Shown here: in pieces, positions 28,184 to 37,027 of the stretch | Layout: the number at the start of each line of letters is the position of its first letter | Numbering within the stretch: position 1 is the stretch's first letter | Origin: Pseudomonas sp. LS.1a | GTDB lineage: Bacteria > Pseudomonadota > Gammaproteobacteria > Pseudomonadales > Pseudomonadaceae | Direction: 5' to 3' | Assembly: GCF_022533585.1 (NCBI RefSeq) | Contig: NZ_CP092827.1 | Location: 3,450,001-3,514,000, forward strand | DNA length: 64,000 nucleotides | Position numbers and translations under genes: made by a program | Notes under the pieces: model-generated | Seen by the model: the letters and a program-made list of their open reading frames with translations, nothing else | What the model was told of the DNA's origin: nothing | Databases searched by the model: none

Positions 28184-29047
28184 ATGCCCGTCGACCTGCA
28201 AGCGTTATACCCCAGGCTGATCCACCTGATGCTGGACACGGTGTTCGTGGTCGACAGGGACAACCAGATCGTTTTCGTCAGCGATGCCTGCGAGGCGCTG
28301 CTGGGTTACCAGGCCTGCGAACTGATCGGCACCCCGATCACCGACTATATGCACCCTGACGACCTGGCGATCACGCGTGCATCGATCGTCCGGGTGATGA
28401 GCGGCCATCCCCATTACGACTTCCGCAACCGCTACATCCGCAAGGATGGCGGTATCGTGCATATCCTGTGGGCGGCCTGCTGGTCCGACGAGGCCGATGC
28501 CCGCATCGGTGTGGCGCGGGATATCACCGCCCAACGCCAGGCCGAGGAAGAACTGCGCTTCCTGGCCCACCATGACCCCCTCACCCGCCTGGCCAACCGG
28601 GCCATGTTCAACGAGCGGCTTGACACCGCCCTTGCCGCGGCCCGGCGCCACAACCACCCGCTGGCGTTGCTGTTCATCGATATCAATGACTTCAAGGACA
28701 TCAACGATAACCATGGGCACAGCGTGGGTGACCGGGTGCTGTGCACCTTGGCACGGCGCCTGGAAGGCTGTGTGAGTGCGACCGATACAGTAGCCCGAAT
28801 GGGCGGTGACGAGTTCACCGTGCTACTGACCGACTACGCATCGCCAGAGACCATTGCCGAGCAGGTGGCACGTATCCTGGCAGCCATGGCCGAGCCACTC
28901 GGCGCCGAGTTTGCGGGCATCGACGCGCCTTCCTGCAGCATTGGCGTGGCCTGTTTCCCCGAGGACGGCAGCGACGCCGACATGCTGCTGCGCCATGCTG
29001 ATGGCGATATGTACCGGGTCAAGCGACAGCGCGCTGCGGCCAGCTGA
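28184..29047 (+). CDS. PAS-GGDEF diguanylate cyclase
   Basis: 287 residues: one PAS domain with PAC (about 10-120; VFVVDRDNQIVFVSDACEAL) and a GGDEF domain (about 130-280) with an intact active site RMGGDEFTVLL. It would make cyclic di-GMP in response to a signal bound by the PAS domain. The allosteric I-site (RxxD five residues before GGDEF) reads SATD, so product inhibition is probably lost. No membrane segment is seen, so the protein is cytoplasmic. It lies 87 bases after the exporter genes in the same direction, which suggests (but does not prove) that cyclic di-GMP is tied to peroxidase secretion or surface life. Confidence 0.9.
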   Translation: MPVDLQALYPRLIHLMLDTVFVVDRDNQIVFVSDACEALLGYQACELIGTPITDYMHPDDLAITRASIVRVMSGHPHYDFRNRYIRKDGGIVHILWAACWSDEADARIGVARDITAQRQAEEELRFLAHHDPLTRLANRAMFNERLDTALAAARRHNHPLALLFIDINDFKDINDNHGHSVGDRVLCTLARRLEGCVSATDTVARMGGDEFTVLLTDYASPETIAEQVARILAAMAEPLGAEFAGIDAPSCSIGVACFPEDGSDADMLLRHADGDMYRVKRQRAAAS

Positions 29048-29092
29048 TCGCTCTGGCGGCCGCTGGTGGAATCGACCACAACGGAGATGACC

Positions 29093-29761
29093 ATGCGCAA
29101 CCCTGAACATACCTTGCTCGATAGCTGGCAGCACAACGCCCAGGCCTGGATCGACGCGGTGCGCAGTGGCGCCATCGAGAGCCGCCGCCAGGTCACCGAC
29201 CAGGCCATCCTGCTGGCCATTCTTGGTCGCCAACCCGAACGCGTGCTCGACCTGGGCTGTGGTGAAGGCTGGCTGTTGCGGGCGCTGGGCGACCGTGGTG
29301 TCGAAGCAGTAGGTGTGGATGGTGACCGGGCGCTGGTGGATGCCGCGCGCGCTGCGGGTTCCGCCGAGGTGCACCTGGCCAGCTATGCACAGCTGGTCGA
29401 TGCGCAGGCCTATGTTGGCCAGGACTATGACCTGGTCTGTGCCAACTTCGCCCTGTTGCAGCAGGACATCATCCCGCTGCTGGCGGCGATGAATGCGTTG
29501 CTGGTGCCAGGCGGTGCGCTGGTGATCCAGACCCTGCACCCATGGAGCGTGGCGGATGGGAATTACCAGGATGGCTGGCGGGAGGAGTCGTTTGCCGGGC
29601 TCGCCGGGGATTGGCACGTGATGCCTTGGTACTTCCGCACCCTGGCCAGCTGGCTGAACGCGCTGGACATGGCGGGGTTGCGGCTGGTCGGTTTGCAGGA
29701 GCCACAGCACCCGCAGAGTGCGCTGCCGCAGTCGCTGCTGTTGGTGGCCGAGCGCCCTTGA
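29093..29761 (+). CDS. Class I SAM-dependent methyltransferase
   Basis: 222 residues with the Rossmann-type SAM-binding motif I VLDLGCGEGWLLRALGDRG (about 53-71), the acidic end of strand 2 in GVDGDRALV and motif IV DLVCANFALL. The substrate is not evident; it resembles UbiE/TehB-like small-molecule methylases. The start at 29093 is preceded by GGAGATGA; an ATG six bases earlier is also possible. It follows the GGDEF gene by 45 bases and may be co-transcribed. Confidence 0.8.
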   Translation: MRNPEHTLLDSWQHNAQAWIDAVRSGAIESRRQVTDQAILLAILGRQPERVLDLGCGEGWLLRALGDRGVEAVGVDGDRALVDAARAAGSAEVHLASYAQLVDAQAYVGQDYDLVCANFALLQQDIIPLLAAMNALLVPGGALVIQTLHPWSVADGNYQDGWREESFAGLAGDWHVMPWYFRTLASWLNALDMAGLRLVGLQEPQHPQSALPQSLLLVAERP

Positions 29762-29773
29762 AGCATACGCGGT

Positions 29774-29819
29774 CGTAGGAGCGGCCTTGCGGCCCATCGC
29801 GACACAAGGCCGCTCCTAC
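29774..29819. repeat. REP-like inverted repeat
   Basis: GTAGGAGCGGCCTTG and its inverse CAAGGCCGCTCCTAC enclose a short spacer between the convergent methyltransferase and quiC genes. Probably a shared transcription end. Confidence 0.75.
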
Positions 29820-29835
29820 AGGGACCGCGCCAGGG

Positions 29836-31743
29836 TCAGAGGACCGGCTTGCGCACCGCCCCGCTGCGGGCCTTGGCCATGGCCGCCAGGCGCACCGCGA
29901 CGTTGGCTGCACCGTAACCGGCATAACCACCCTTGCGCTGGATGATTTCGAAGAAGAAACGCTCTTCGAACGGCTCGGTGTACACGTGGAACAGCTCGCC
30001 ACCCTGGGCATCGCGGTCGTACAGCACGTTGTAGTAGGCCAGTTCGCTGAGGAACTCGTCGTCGAAATCGAAACGCGCCGCCAGGTCGTCGTAGTAGTTC
30101 AGCGGGATCTCCAGCAGCGGTACGCCAGCCAGTTTGGCCCGCGCCACTTCGCGGAAGATGTCGTCGCAATCGAAGGCAATGTGGTGCACCCCCGAACCAC
30201 GGTAACTGGACAGCGCATGGGCGATGGCGGTATTGCGGTTTTCCGAAATGTTCAACGGCAGGCGCAAGGTGCCGCACTGGCTGCGCAGGGCGCGGCTCTT
30301 GACCAGCCCGTAAGGGTCCGGCAGCACCACTTCGTCATCGGCAGCGAAATCGAACAGGCTCTTGTAGAACAGCACCCAGCTGTCCAGCGACTCGGCTGGC
30401 AGGGCCAGGGCCATGTGGTCGATGCGGCGCAGGCCGCCGGTGGCCGTGGCGCTCTTGTCCAGGCTGAAGTCGGTGTCGTACAGGGTCTGGCCAGCCGTGC
30501 CCTGCTCCACCAGATACAGCAGGCTGCCATCCGGCGCTCGTACCGCCGGCACTTCACACTCGTTAGGCCCGACCAGGCCGCGGAACGGCTGGCCACGGTA
30601 GGCGGTGGCACGCTTCAGGGCAGCTTGCTGGTCCTTGACCCGCAGCGCGGTGGCGCACAGCGACGGCCCGTGGGCCTCGAAGAAGTTGTGGCCGAAGGAA
30701 TAGGGTTCGGCGTTCAGCACAATGTTGATATCGCCCTGGCGCAGCAGTTGCACCGCTTTGCTGCGGTGCTTGCCGGCTTCGGCAAAGCCCAGGCGCTTCA
30801 GCCAGCTACCCAGGCGCGCGCCAACGGCCTCGTCGACCGCGAATTCGAGGAACTCCACACCGTCATAGGCACTGGCCGCCGGTGGGGTGAACAGCACACC
30901 GGGTTCGATCGGCGTGCCTTCCTGCTCCAGGCGCAGGCGAGTCTGCTCCTCGAGGTACAGCAGCGAACGCAGGCCGTCGGCGGCATTCTGCCGGGGCGGT
31001 GCCGCGCGGAAGCCGTCGTTGAAGATTTCCAGCGACAGCGGCCCGCGGTAGCCGGTGGCGAGGATTGGCGCCAGGAAACCGGCCATGTCCATCTCGCCCT
31101 GCCCCGGGAAGCAACGGAAGTGACGGCTCCACTCCAGCACATCCATGGCCAGGATCGGCGCATCGGCCATTTGCACGAAGAAGATCTTGTCGCCGGGGAT
31201 ATCGCGGATCGCGCTCGGGTCGCCCTTGAGCGACAAGGTGTGGAAGCTGTCGAGGATCACCCCGAGGGCCGGGTGGTCAGCCTGGCGCACCAGGTTCCAG
31301 ACTTGCTGGTAGGTATTGACGTGGCGGCCCCAGGCCAGGGCTTCGTAGCCAATGCGCAGGCCGCGTTTGCCGGCGTGCTCGGCCAGCAGGCGCAAGTCGT
31401 CGACCAACAACTGTTCTTCGCTCAGGGCATCGGCCTGGACGTTGCTGCACACCAGCACCAGGTCGGTACCCAGTTCCTGCATCAGGTCGAACTTGCGCTC
31501 GGCGCGGTCGAGGTTTTTCTGCAGGCGGTCGCGGCGGCAGCCTTCAAAGTCGCGGAACGGCTGGAACAGGGTGATGGCAATACCCAGGTCGGCGCACATC
31601 TGCCGCACCTGGCGCGGGCTGCCAGCGTAATAGAGCAGGTCGTTTTCGAAGATCTCGACGCCGTCAAAACCGGCGGCGGCGATGGCTTCGAGCTTTTCCG
31701 GCAGGGTGCCGCTCAAGGACACGGTAGCGATCGAACGCTGCAT
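29836..31743 (-). CDS. quiC: 3-Dehydroshikimate dehydratase fused to an HPPD-like domain (QuiC)
   Basis: Converts 3-dehydroshikimate to protocatechuate, linking quinate/shikimate breakdown with the beta-ketoadipate pathway. The product has 635 residues: an N-terminal xylose-isomerase-like TIM barrel (about 1-275; MQRSIATVSLSGTLPEKLEA, metal ligands in DSFHTLSLKG and LSLEIFNDGF) and a C-terminal vicinal-oxygen-chelate region like 4-hydroxyphenylpyruvate dioxygenase (about 285-630), with metal-type residues in IDHMALALP, VHHIAFDCDD and FFEIIQRKGG. This fusion is the known QuiC1 form of P. putida. It is divergent from a shikimate-type transporter, across a region holding a PcaR-like box, and its leader has an AACAACAAGG motif. 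Confidence 0.92.
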   Translation of the reverse strand: MQRSIATVSLSGTLPEKLEAIAAAGFDGVEIFENDLLYYAGSPRQVRQMCADLGIAITLFQPFRDFEGCRRDRLQKNLDRAERKFDLMQELGTDLVLVCSNVQADALSEEQLLVDDLRLLAEHAGKRGLRIGYEALAWGRHVNTYQQVWNLVRQADHPALGVILDSFHTLSLKGDPSAIRDIPGDKIFFVQMADAPILAMDVLEWSRHFRCFPGQGEMDMAGFLAPILATGYRGPLSLEIFNDGFRAAPPRQNAADGLRSLLYLEEQTRLRLEQEGTPIEPGVLFTPPAASAYDGVEFLEFAVDEAVGARLGSWLKRLGFAEAGKHRSKAVQLLRQGDINIVLNAEPYSFGHNFFEAHGPSLCATALRVKDQQAALKRATAYRGQPFRGLVGPNECEVPAVRAPDGSLLYLVEQGTAGQTLYDTDFSLDKSATATGGLRRIDHMALALPAESLDSWVLFYKSLFDFAADDEVVLPDPYGLVKSRALRSQCGTLRLPLNISENRNTAIAHALSSYRGSGVHHIAFDCDDIFREVARAKLAGVPLLEIPLNYYDDLAARFDFDDEFLSELAYYNVLYDRDAQGGELFHVYTEPFEERFFFEIIQRKGGYAGYGAANVAVRLAAMAKARSGAVRKPVL

Positions 31744-31755
31744 GGCGGGAGTTCC

Positions 31756-31763
31756 TTGTTGTT
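31756..31763 (-). promoter_or_regulatory. AAnAAnAA-type Crc/Hfq target in the quiC leader
   Basis: The mRNA reads AACAACAAGGAACTCC 13-20 bases before the quiC ATG, overlapping the ribosome binding region. Motif-based inference. Confidence 0.6.
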
Positions 31764-31877
31764 AGAGGGAGACGGTGCCAGACAGGTAAAAAAACACTGT
31801 CACAGTTTATGGCACGATCGATTATTCGCAGGTAGAGTCGTCGCTTCAATCTCTTTGTACGGAATGGTTAGTTTTGC

Positions 31878-31892
31878 GTTCGATTATCGCAC
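31878..31892. promoter_or_regulatory. PcaR-like operator between quiC and the shikimate transporter
   Basis: GTTCGATTATCGCAC differs at one base from GTTCGATAATCGCAC, the 15-base site that I recall for the IclR-type activator PcaR at pcaIJ of P. putida. A weaker copy (GATCGATTATTCGCA) lies near 31814-31830. PcaR responds to beta-ketoadipate, so binding here would connect dehydroshikimate use with the protocatechuate pathway. Other IclR regulators could use a similar site. Confidence 0.55.
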
Positions 31893-32006
31893 AATACCCG
31901 TTTTAGCGAATTGCCAGTCCGCTGGCCCGTGGTCAACATGAACCACAGACGCAGGCACACCGACCACTGCCTCCTGCCTTGGCTAACCTCCGGCGGAACC
32001 TGCGCT

Positions 32007-32021
32007 AACAACAATAACAAC
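32007..32021 (+). promoter_or_regulatory. AAnAAnAA-type Crc/Hfq target ahead of the shikimate transporter
   Basis: AACAACAATAACAAC ends directly at the GGAG ribosome binding site and 11 bases before the ATG. It is one of the clearest motifs of this kind in the window, giving several overlapping AAnAAnAA units. Confidence 0.68.
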
Positions 32022-32031
32022 GGAGACAACG

Positions 32032-33405
32032 ATGGCTCACTCCAGCTCTCAAGCCAAGAAAGCGACCGCCAGTGGATGGATAGGCTCGGCACTCGAGTAC
32101 TACGACTTCTTCATCTACGCCCAGGCCGCTGCGCTGATTTTCCCGCAGATCTTCTTCCCTAACACCGACCCGAAAATGGCCATCATTGCCTCGCTGGCCA
32201 CCTACGGCGTGGGTTACCTGGCGCGCCCGTTCGGCGCCTTCGTGCTGGGCCACTGGGGTGACACCCGCGGCCGCAAGAACGTACTGTTGCTGTGCATGTT
32301 CCTGATGGGCCTGTCGACCATGGCCGTGGGCCTGCTGCCCACCTACCACGACATCGGCCTGCTCGCCCCGGCCTTGCTGGTGGTGCTGCGCCTGATCCAG
32401 GGCTTTGCCGTGGCTGGTGAAATTTCCGGTGCCAGTTCGATGATCATGGAACATGCGCCATTCGGTCGACGGGGCTACTACGCCAGCTTCACCCTGCAAG
32501 GCGTACAGGCTGGCCAGGTGCTGGCGGCGGCCGTGTTCCTGCCACTGGCCTACTTCATGCCCAGCGAAGCCTTCAACGACTGGGGCTGGCGCATTCCATT
32601 CCTGATGAGCGCCATCGTGCTGATTGCCGGCTTCATCATCCGTAAGGAAGTGCACGAAACCCCGGCGTTCGTGAAGGAAGAGAAGCAGGACAAAGTCGCC
32701 AAGTCGCCGATCAGCGAAGCCTTCCGCCACAGCTGGAGGCACATGGTGCTGGTGATGTTCATGGCGCTGATGAACGTGATCCCGGTGGTGGCCACCATCT
32801 TCGGTGCGGCCTACGCGGTACAGCCGGCCTATGGCATCGGCTTCGACAAGAGCGTGTACCTGTGGATTCCGGTAGTCGGCAACATCGTTGCGGTGCTGGT
32901 GATTCCGTTTGTCGGCAACCTGTCCGACAAGATCGGCCGTCGCCCGACCATGATCGCCGGTTGCCTGGGCTCGGGCCTGCTGGCGTTCCTCTACCTGTAT
33001 GCGATCAGCATCCAGAACGTACCGCTGGCGTTCGCCTCGTCGATCGTCATGTGGGGCATGGTGTACCAGGGCTACAACGCGGTGTTCCCCAGCTTCTACC
33101 CAGAACTGTTCCACACCCGCTACCGCGTTTCGGCCATGGCCATCGCGCAGAACATCGGCACCATGCTGACCGCCATGCTGCCGGCGCTGTTCGCTCTGGT
33201 TGCCCCGCCCGGCTCGGACAACATCCCGCTGGTGGTTGGTGGGCTGGCGTTCTTCATCACCTGCGTGTGCGCCCTGGCAGCGTACATTGCCCCGGAAACC
33301 CATCGCCTGGCGATGGAAGACCTGGGTAACCCCGATGCCAAGCCGATGGACAAGACCACCTATGAAGCTAGCCGTAAAGGTAGCTTTCAGGCAGTGAGCC
33401 ACTGA
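32032..33405 (+). CDS. MHS-family MFS transporter, probably for shikimate/quinate-type acids
   Basis: Proton-linked inner-membrane transporter, 457 residues, 12 predicted helices, of the metabolite:H+ symporter family (ShiA/ProP/KgtP). Signatures: GSALEYYDFFIYAQAAALIF at the first helix, the loop motif GHWGDTRGRKNVLL, and a central cytoplasmic loop around residue 220-235. Its position opposite quiC suggests uptake of shikimate, dehydroshikimate or quinate, though substrate cannot be read from sequence. A GGAG ribosome binding site overlaps a strong Crc/Hfq-type motif. Confidence 0.85.
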   Translation: MAHSSSQAKKATASGWIGSALEYYDFFIYAQAAALIFPQIFFPNTDPKMAIIASLATYGVGYLARPFGAFVLGHWGDTRGRKNVLLLCMFLMGLSTMAVGLLPTYHDIGLLAPALLVVLRLIQGFAVAGEISGASSMIMEHAPFGRRGYYASFTLQGVQAGQVLAAAVFLPLAYFMPSEAFNDWGWRIPFLMSAIVLIAGFIIRKEVHETPAFVKEEKQDKVAKSPISEAFRHSWRHMVLVMFMALMNVIPVVATIFGAAYAVQPAYGIGFDKSVYLWIPVVGNIVAVLVIPFVGNLSDKIGRRPTMIAGCLGSGLLAFLYLYAISIQNVPLAFASSIVMWGMVYQGYNAVFPSFYPELFHTRYRVSAMAIAQNIGTMLTAMLPALFALVAPPGSDNIPLVVGGLAFFITCVCALAAYIAPETHRLAMEDLGNPDAKPMDKTTYEASRKGSFQAVSH

Positions 33406-33430
33406 TCGATTGCAGGGGGCTGCTCTGCAG

Positions 33431-33519
33431 CCCATTCGCGGGCAAGCCCGCTCCCACAGGGTCGCATCAAGCCTGAGGCCGATGCAGTCCCTGTAGGAGC
33501 GGGCTTGCCCGCGAATGGG
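33431..33519. repeat. REP pair (inverted)
   Basis: Arms 33431-33461 and 33489-33519 (core TTCGCGGGCAAGCCCGCTCC) are inverse copies with one mismatch, inside wider GC-rich flanks (33415-33536). They lie between the convergent transporter and ddc genes. Confidence 0.85.
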
Positions 33520-33541
33520 CCGCAACGCGGCCCCGGCAATT

Positions 33542-34954
33542 TCAGCCCTTGACCACTTCCTGCAGGCGCGCCCAGAGCTGTTCGACATGCTCCCGCTCGG
33601 TCGGCAATGCGCCAATCGACACCCGCACCATCCACCGCCCATCCAGCGTCGCCGGCGTCACATAGGCATCCCCGGACGCATTCAGCCGCTCTGCCCAGCC
33701 CTTGGTATGCGCATCCAGCGCCTCCCCTTCAAGCCCCGCCGGCCGATGGCGAATGCACAACGTCTGCAACTGCACCGGCGCCAGTACCTCCCACTCCCCA
33801 GCCGCCGCAACCTGCCCGGCCAGCCATTGGGCATTGTCCAGGTCACGCCGCAGCCGTGCCTGCAACGCCTCAACGCCCTCGCTGCGCAGCATGAACCACA
33901 GCTTCAACGCCCGGAACCGGCGGCCCAGCGGGATACCCCAGTCACGCAGGTTCTTCACCTCGCCATCCACCGCCGACTGCAGGTAGCTGGGGTTGGTGCT
34001 CATGACCCGGATCAGGTGCTGCGGGTCGCGCACGTAGTAGATCGAGCAATCGAAGGCTACGCCCAGCCACTTGTGCGCGTTGACCACCAGCGAATCGGCC
34101 AGCTCGATGCCGTCCCACATCCAGCGGCACTCCGGCAGGATCATCGCCGAGCCGGCCATGGCCGAGTCCACGTGCAGCCATAGGCCATGGGCCTGGGCGA
34201 TCTCGCCGATCGGGCGCAGCGGGTCGAGCGCCGTGGTGGCGGTGGTACCGGTGGTCGCGACCACGGCGCAGGGCTGGTTGCCGGCGGCCAGGTCCTGCTC
34301 GATCGCCGCCTGCAGTGCTTGCGGGCGCATGGCGTAGCGTTCGTCGGTCGGGATCAGGCGGATGTTGTCGCGGCCAAAACCGGCCAGCAGTGCTGCCTTG
34401 TCCACCGAGCTGTGGGCGTGGGCACTGACATAGACGATCAGCGGCCTGGCCTGGGCTTGCAGGCCGCCGCGCACCAGTGCGTAGTCGCTGGCGCGTTCGC
34501 GCGCACAGATCAGCGCCACCAGGGTGCTGGTGGATGCGGTGTCCTGGATCACCCCGCTCCATTGGCCAGACAGGCCGAGCAACTGACGCAGCCAGTCGAG
34601 GGTGGTTTCCTCCAGCTCGCTCAGGGCCGGGCTGGACTGCCACGACAGGCCCAATACGCCAAGGCCGGTGCTGAGGAAGTCACCGAGGACCGACGACAGG
34701 GTGCCGTTGGAGGGGAAATAACCGTAGAAGTCCGGGTGCTGCCAATGGGACAGGCCAGGCATGACCAACTGGTTGACGTCGTCGAGGATCGCTGCGAAAG
34801 GTTCGCCTTGCTGAGGGGCCTGTGTGGGCAAGGCGGCCTTGAGGTAGCCGGGCTCGACCTGGGCCATGACCGGGCGCTCGCCAACGGTTTGGCGGTAATC
34901 GGCGATAAGGTCGATCAGTTGGTGGCCGTACTGGCGGAATTGTTCGGGGGTCAC
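33542..34954 (-). CDS. ddc: PLP-dependent aromatic L-amino acid (DOPA) decarboxylase
   Basis: Group II decarboxylase, 470 residues, removing CO2 from an aromatic amino acid; the P. putida homologue is known to prefer L-DOPA. The start is GTG (34952-34954), seven bases after AGGAG; no suitable ATG exists. PLP features: substrate/cofactor stretch GVIQDTASTSTLVALICARE, ATTGTTATTALDPLRPIGEI, Asp in LWLHVDSAMAGSAM, and the Schiff-base Lys in LVVNAHKWLGVAFDC. The C-terminal lobe continues to residue 470 and looks complete. A LysR gene in the same direction lies 180 bases upstream, separated by a REP pair. Confidence 0.9.
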   Translation of the reverse strand: MTPEQFRQYGHQLIDLIADYRQTVGERPVMAQVEPGYLKAALPTQAPQQGEPFAAILDDVNQLVMPGLSHWQHPDFYGYFPSNGTLSSVLGDFLSTGLGVLGLSWQSSPALSELEETTLDWLRQLLGLSGQWSGVIQDTASTSTLVALICARERASDYALVRGGLQAQARPLIVYVSAHAHSSVDKAALLAGFGRDNIRLIPTDERYAMRPQALQAAIEQDLAAGNQPCAVVATTGTTATTALDPLRPIGEIAQAHGLWLHVDSAMAGSAMILPECRWMWDGIELADSLVVNAHKWLGVAFDCSIYYVRDPQHLIRVMSTNPSYLQSAVDGEVKNLRDWGIPLGRRFRALKLWFMLRSEGVEALQARLRRDLDNAQWLAGQVAAAGEWEVLAPVQLQTLCIRHRPAGLEGEALDAHTKGWAERLNASGDAYVTPATLDGRWMVRVSIGALPTEREHVEQLWARLQEVVKG

Positions 34955-34982
34955 CTGGGGTCTCCTGTGGGTTATTCGCTGC

Positions 34983-35070
34983 CTGTACCGGCCTCTTCGC
35001 GGGTAAACCCGCTCCCACAGGCATGGCATCGCTTGTGGGAGCGGGTTTACCCGCGAAGAGGCCGGTACAG
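34983..35070. repeat. REP pair with 37-base perfect arms
   Basis: Arms 34983-35019 and 35034-35070 are exact inverse copies (core TTCGCGGGTAAACCCGCTCC) around a 14-base loop. The element lies between the LysR gene and ddc, which are in the same direction, so it may separate their transcripts. Confidence 0.92.
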
Positions 35071-35135
35071 ACAACACATTGCACCCAGTCTAGGCACCTA
35101 TCCCGAAGTGAATAACCCCGCTTCGCGCATACCTG

Positions 35136-36080
35136 TTATGGCAAACCCGCATGCCCGCCCTGCACACCAAACTGCGACTGGCGCCACAACTCGAACACCC
35201 GGTTGCGCAACCAGCGGTGCTCGGCCGAGGCCTGCAGGCGCTGGTGCCATACCACCCAGTAGCGCTGGCTGTGGTCGATGAAACCCAGCGGCCGCCAGGC
35301 CAGGTCATGCAGGCGACACAGCTGCCGGGCGATATGCTCGGGGACGGTGGCCAGCGCCTGGCTGTTGGCGATCACCTGCACGGTGGCTGAGAAGAACGGC
35401 ACTTCCAGGCTGACCCGCCGTTGCAGGCCCTGGACGCGCAGATGGCGGTCAATGAAGCTGTCCTTGTCACCACCGCCGGAAATACGCACATGCTTGTGCG
35501 CCAGATAGTCGGCCTGGCTGAGCGCACCGTGGGCGACCAGCGGATGGTCGTGGCGCATCAGGCACACCGCGCGGTCTTCGCCCAACAGGCGCCCGTGCAG
35601 GTTGGGTGGCGACTCGTCGAACAAGGTGGTGGCCAGGTCGATCTCACCGCTGGCCAGCAAGGCGTACTGGCCGGCCTGCCAGGTGCGGTACTCCAGCGAT
35701 ACGCCCGGCGCTTCGCGCTCCAGCGCCGCCACCAGCAGCGGCAGCATGTGCTCGGCCACATAGTCGGACGCTGCCAGGCAGAAGCGCCGCTCGCAACGCG
35801 CCGGGTCGAATACTGCGGGCTGGCGCAGGGCGTGCAGTTCTTCGAGAACCTGGCGCAGGGGTTCGACCAGGGCTTCGGCGTGTTCGCTTAGCACGTAACC
35901 GCGGCCCTGGCGAACCAGCAACGGGTCGTCAAAGGCTTCGCGCAGGTGGGCCAGCTGGCGGCTAAGGGCGGACTGGCTGACGCCCAGACGCTCGGCGGCG
36001 TGGCTGAGGTTCTTCAGCTGCAGCAGGTGGTCGAGGGTGCGCAGGTGGGCGAGGCTGAGGGAGGCGAAGGTGGGGTTCAT
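35136..36080 (-). CDS. LysR-family transcriptional regulator
   Basis: 314 residues, starting MNPTFASLSLAHLRTLDHLL. The N-terminal winged helix-turn-helix is clear (LSHAAERLGVSQSALSRQLA, about residues 27-46), followed by a LysR substrate-binding domain (about 95-300). The ATG at 36080 is placed so that the DNA-binding domain starts normally; a longer frame upstream runs into a REP hairpin. Standing directly upstream of ddc in the same direction, it probably controls ddc in response to an aromatic amino acid, which is inference. Confidence 0.85.
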   Translation of the reverse strand: MNPTFASLSLAHLRTLDHLLQLKNLSHAAERLGVSQSALSRQLAHLREAFDDPLLVRQGRGYVLSEHAEALVEPLRQVLEELHALRQPAVFDPARCERRFCLAASDYVAEHMLPLLVAALEREAPGVSLEYRTWQAGQYALLASGEIDLATTLFDESPPNLHGRLLGEDRAVCLMRHDHPLVAHGALSQADYLAHKHVRISGGGDKDSFIDRHLRVQGLQRRVSLEVPFFSATVQVIANSQALATVPEHIARQLCRLHDLAWRPLGFIDHSQRYWVVWHQRLQASAEHRWLRNRVFELWRQSQFGVQGGHAGLP

Positions 36081-36122
36081 CGGGGTTCGGCTCCAGACCG
36101 CTGGCGAGGGCTTTGCCCTCGT

Positions 36123-36189
36123 TTCGCGACACAATGCCGCTCCCACATGGAGTATGCGTTCCACTGTGGGAGCGGCCTTGCGTCGCGAA
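36123..36189. repeat. Imperfect REP-like inverted repeat
   Basis: TTCGCGACACAATGCCGCTC (36123-36142) pairs imperfectly with GAGCGGCCTTGCGTCGCGAA (36170-36189). It lies between the YebC gene's end and the LysR start; a further GC hairpin (GGGCCGCAAAGCGGCCC) follows to 36206 and may end the yebC transcript. Confidence 0.7.
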
Positions 36190-36219
36190 AGGGCCGCAAA
36201 GCGGCCCCGGATACGCAGA

Positions 36220-36930
36220 TCAGTCAGTCAGGCCGACATACACGTTCTGCACATCATCGTTCTCGTCGATCGCCTCGAGGAACGCTTCCACCTCGGCCAA
36301 TGCTTCAGCACTCAGGCTGGCCGCGCTCACCGGGTTTTTCGGGGTGTAGCCGATCTTCGCCGAAGTCACGGTAAAGCCATGCTCCGGCAGGGCTTTCTGC
36401 ACCGCGTCCAGGTCGGTGGTGTCGGTGATGAACAGGGTCGAGCCCTCTTCGTCGCCTTCCTCGAAGTCCTGGGCACCGGCTTCGATGGCCGCCATTTCCG
36501 GGTCGGCATCGCCATTCGGGGTGGCTTCGATCAGGCCGACATGGTTGAAGTCCCAGGCCACCGAACCACTGGCACCCAACTGGCCCTTGCGGAACAGCAC
36601 GCGGATTTGCGCGACGGTACGGTTGACGTTGTCGGTCAGGCACTCGACGATCAGCGGTACCTGGTGCGGGGCGAAGCCTTCGTAGCTAACCGCCGAGTAC
36701 TGCACGGCATCGCCGTCCAGGCCCGCGCCCTTGCGGATTGCGCGCTCCAGGGTCTCGCGGGTCATCGAGGCCTTCTTGGCCTGCTCGATGGCCAGGCGCA
36801 GGCGCGGGTTCATGTCCGGGTCGGCACCGGACTTGGCAGCGATCTGGATCTCTTTGGACAGCTTGCCCATGATCTTGCCTTTGGCGTTGGCCGCGGCTTC
36901 TTTATGTTTGGCTTTCCACTGTGCGCCCAT
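36220..36930 (-). CDS. YebC/PmpR-family DNA-binding regulator
   Basis: 236 residues, typical for the YebC/TACO1 family. It has the family N-terminus [20 protein letters not shown] (commonly [20 protein letters not shown] in the ruvC-linked paralogue), then the Lys/Arg-rich region and acidic domains ([20 protein letters not shown]). Members bind DNA and modulate transcription, and recent work on the family also points to a role in translation through difficult motifs. The divergent N-terminus and lack of ruvC neighbours indicate the second Pseudomonas paralogue (YeeN-like). Single gene. Confidence 0.88.
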   Translation of the reverse strand: MGAQWKAKHKEAAANAKGKIMGKLSKEIQIAAKSGADPDMNPRLRLAIEQAKKASMTRETLERAIRKGAGLDGDAVQYSAVSYEGFAPHQVPLIVECLTDNVNRTVAQIRVLFRKGQLGASGSVAWDFNHVGLIEATPNGDADPEMAAIEAGAQDFEEGDEEGSTLFITDTTDLDAVQKALPEHGFTVTSAKIGYTPKNPVSAASLSAEALAEVEAFLEAIDENDDVQNVYVGLTD

Positions 36931-37027
36931 GTCGACTCTCTTGTTTCAGCGGCCGGTTCAGGAAGCGACCGGCCAAAAGTGGGTGCAGTTTATACGCCCT
37001 CTGGCCTGTGTTCGACAAGAAATCTCA

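Noticed and set aside
29986..31941. 651-codon frame opposite quiC
   Set aside because: Shadow of quiC, whose domains are intact on the minus strand.
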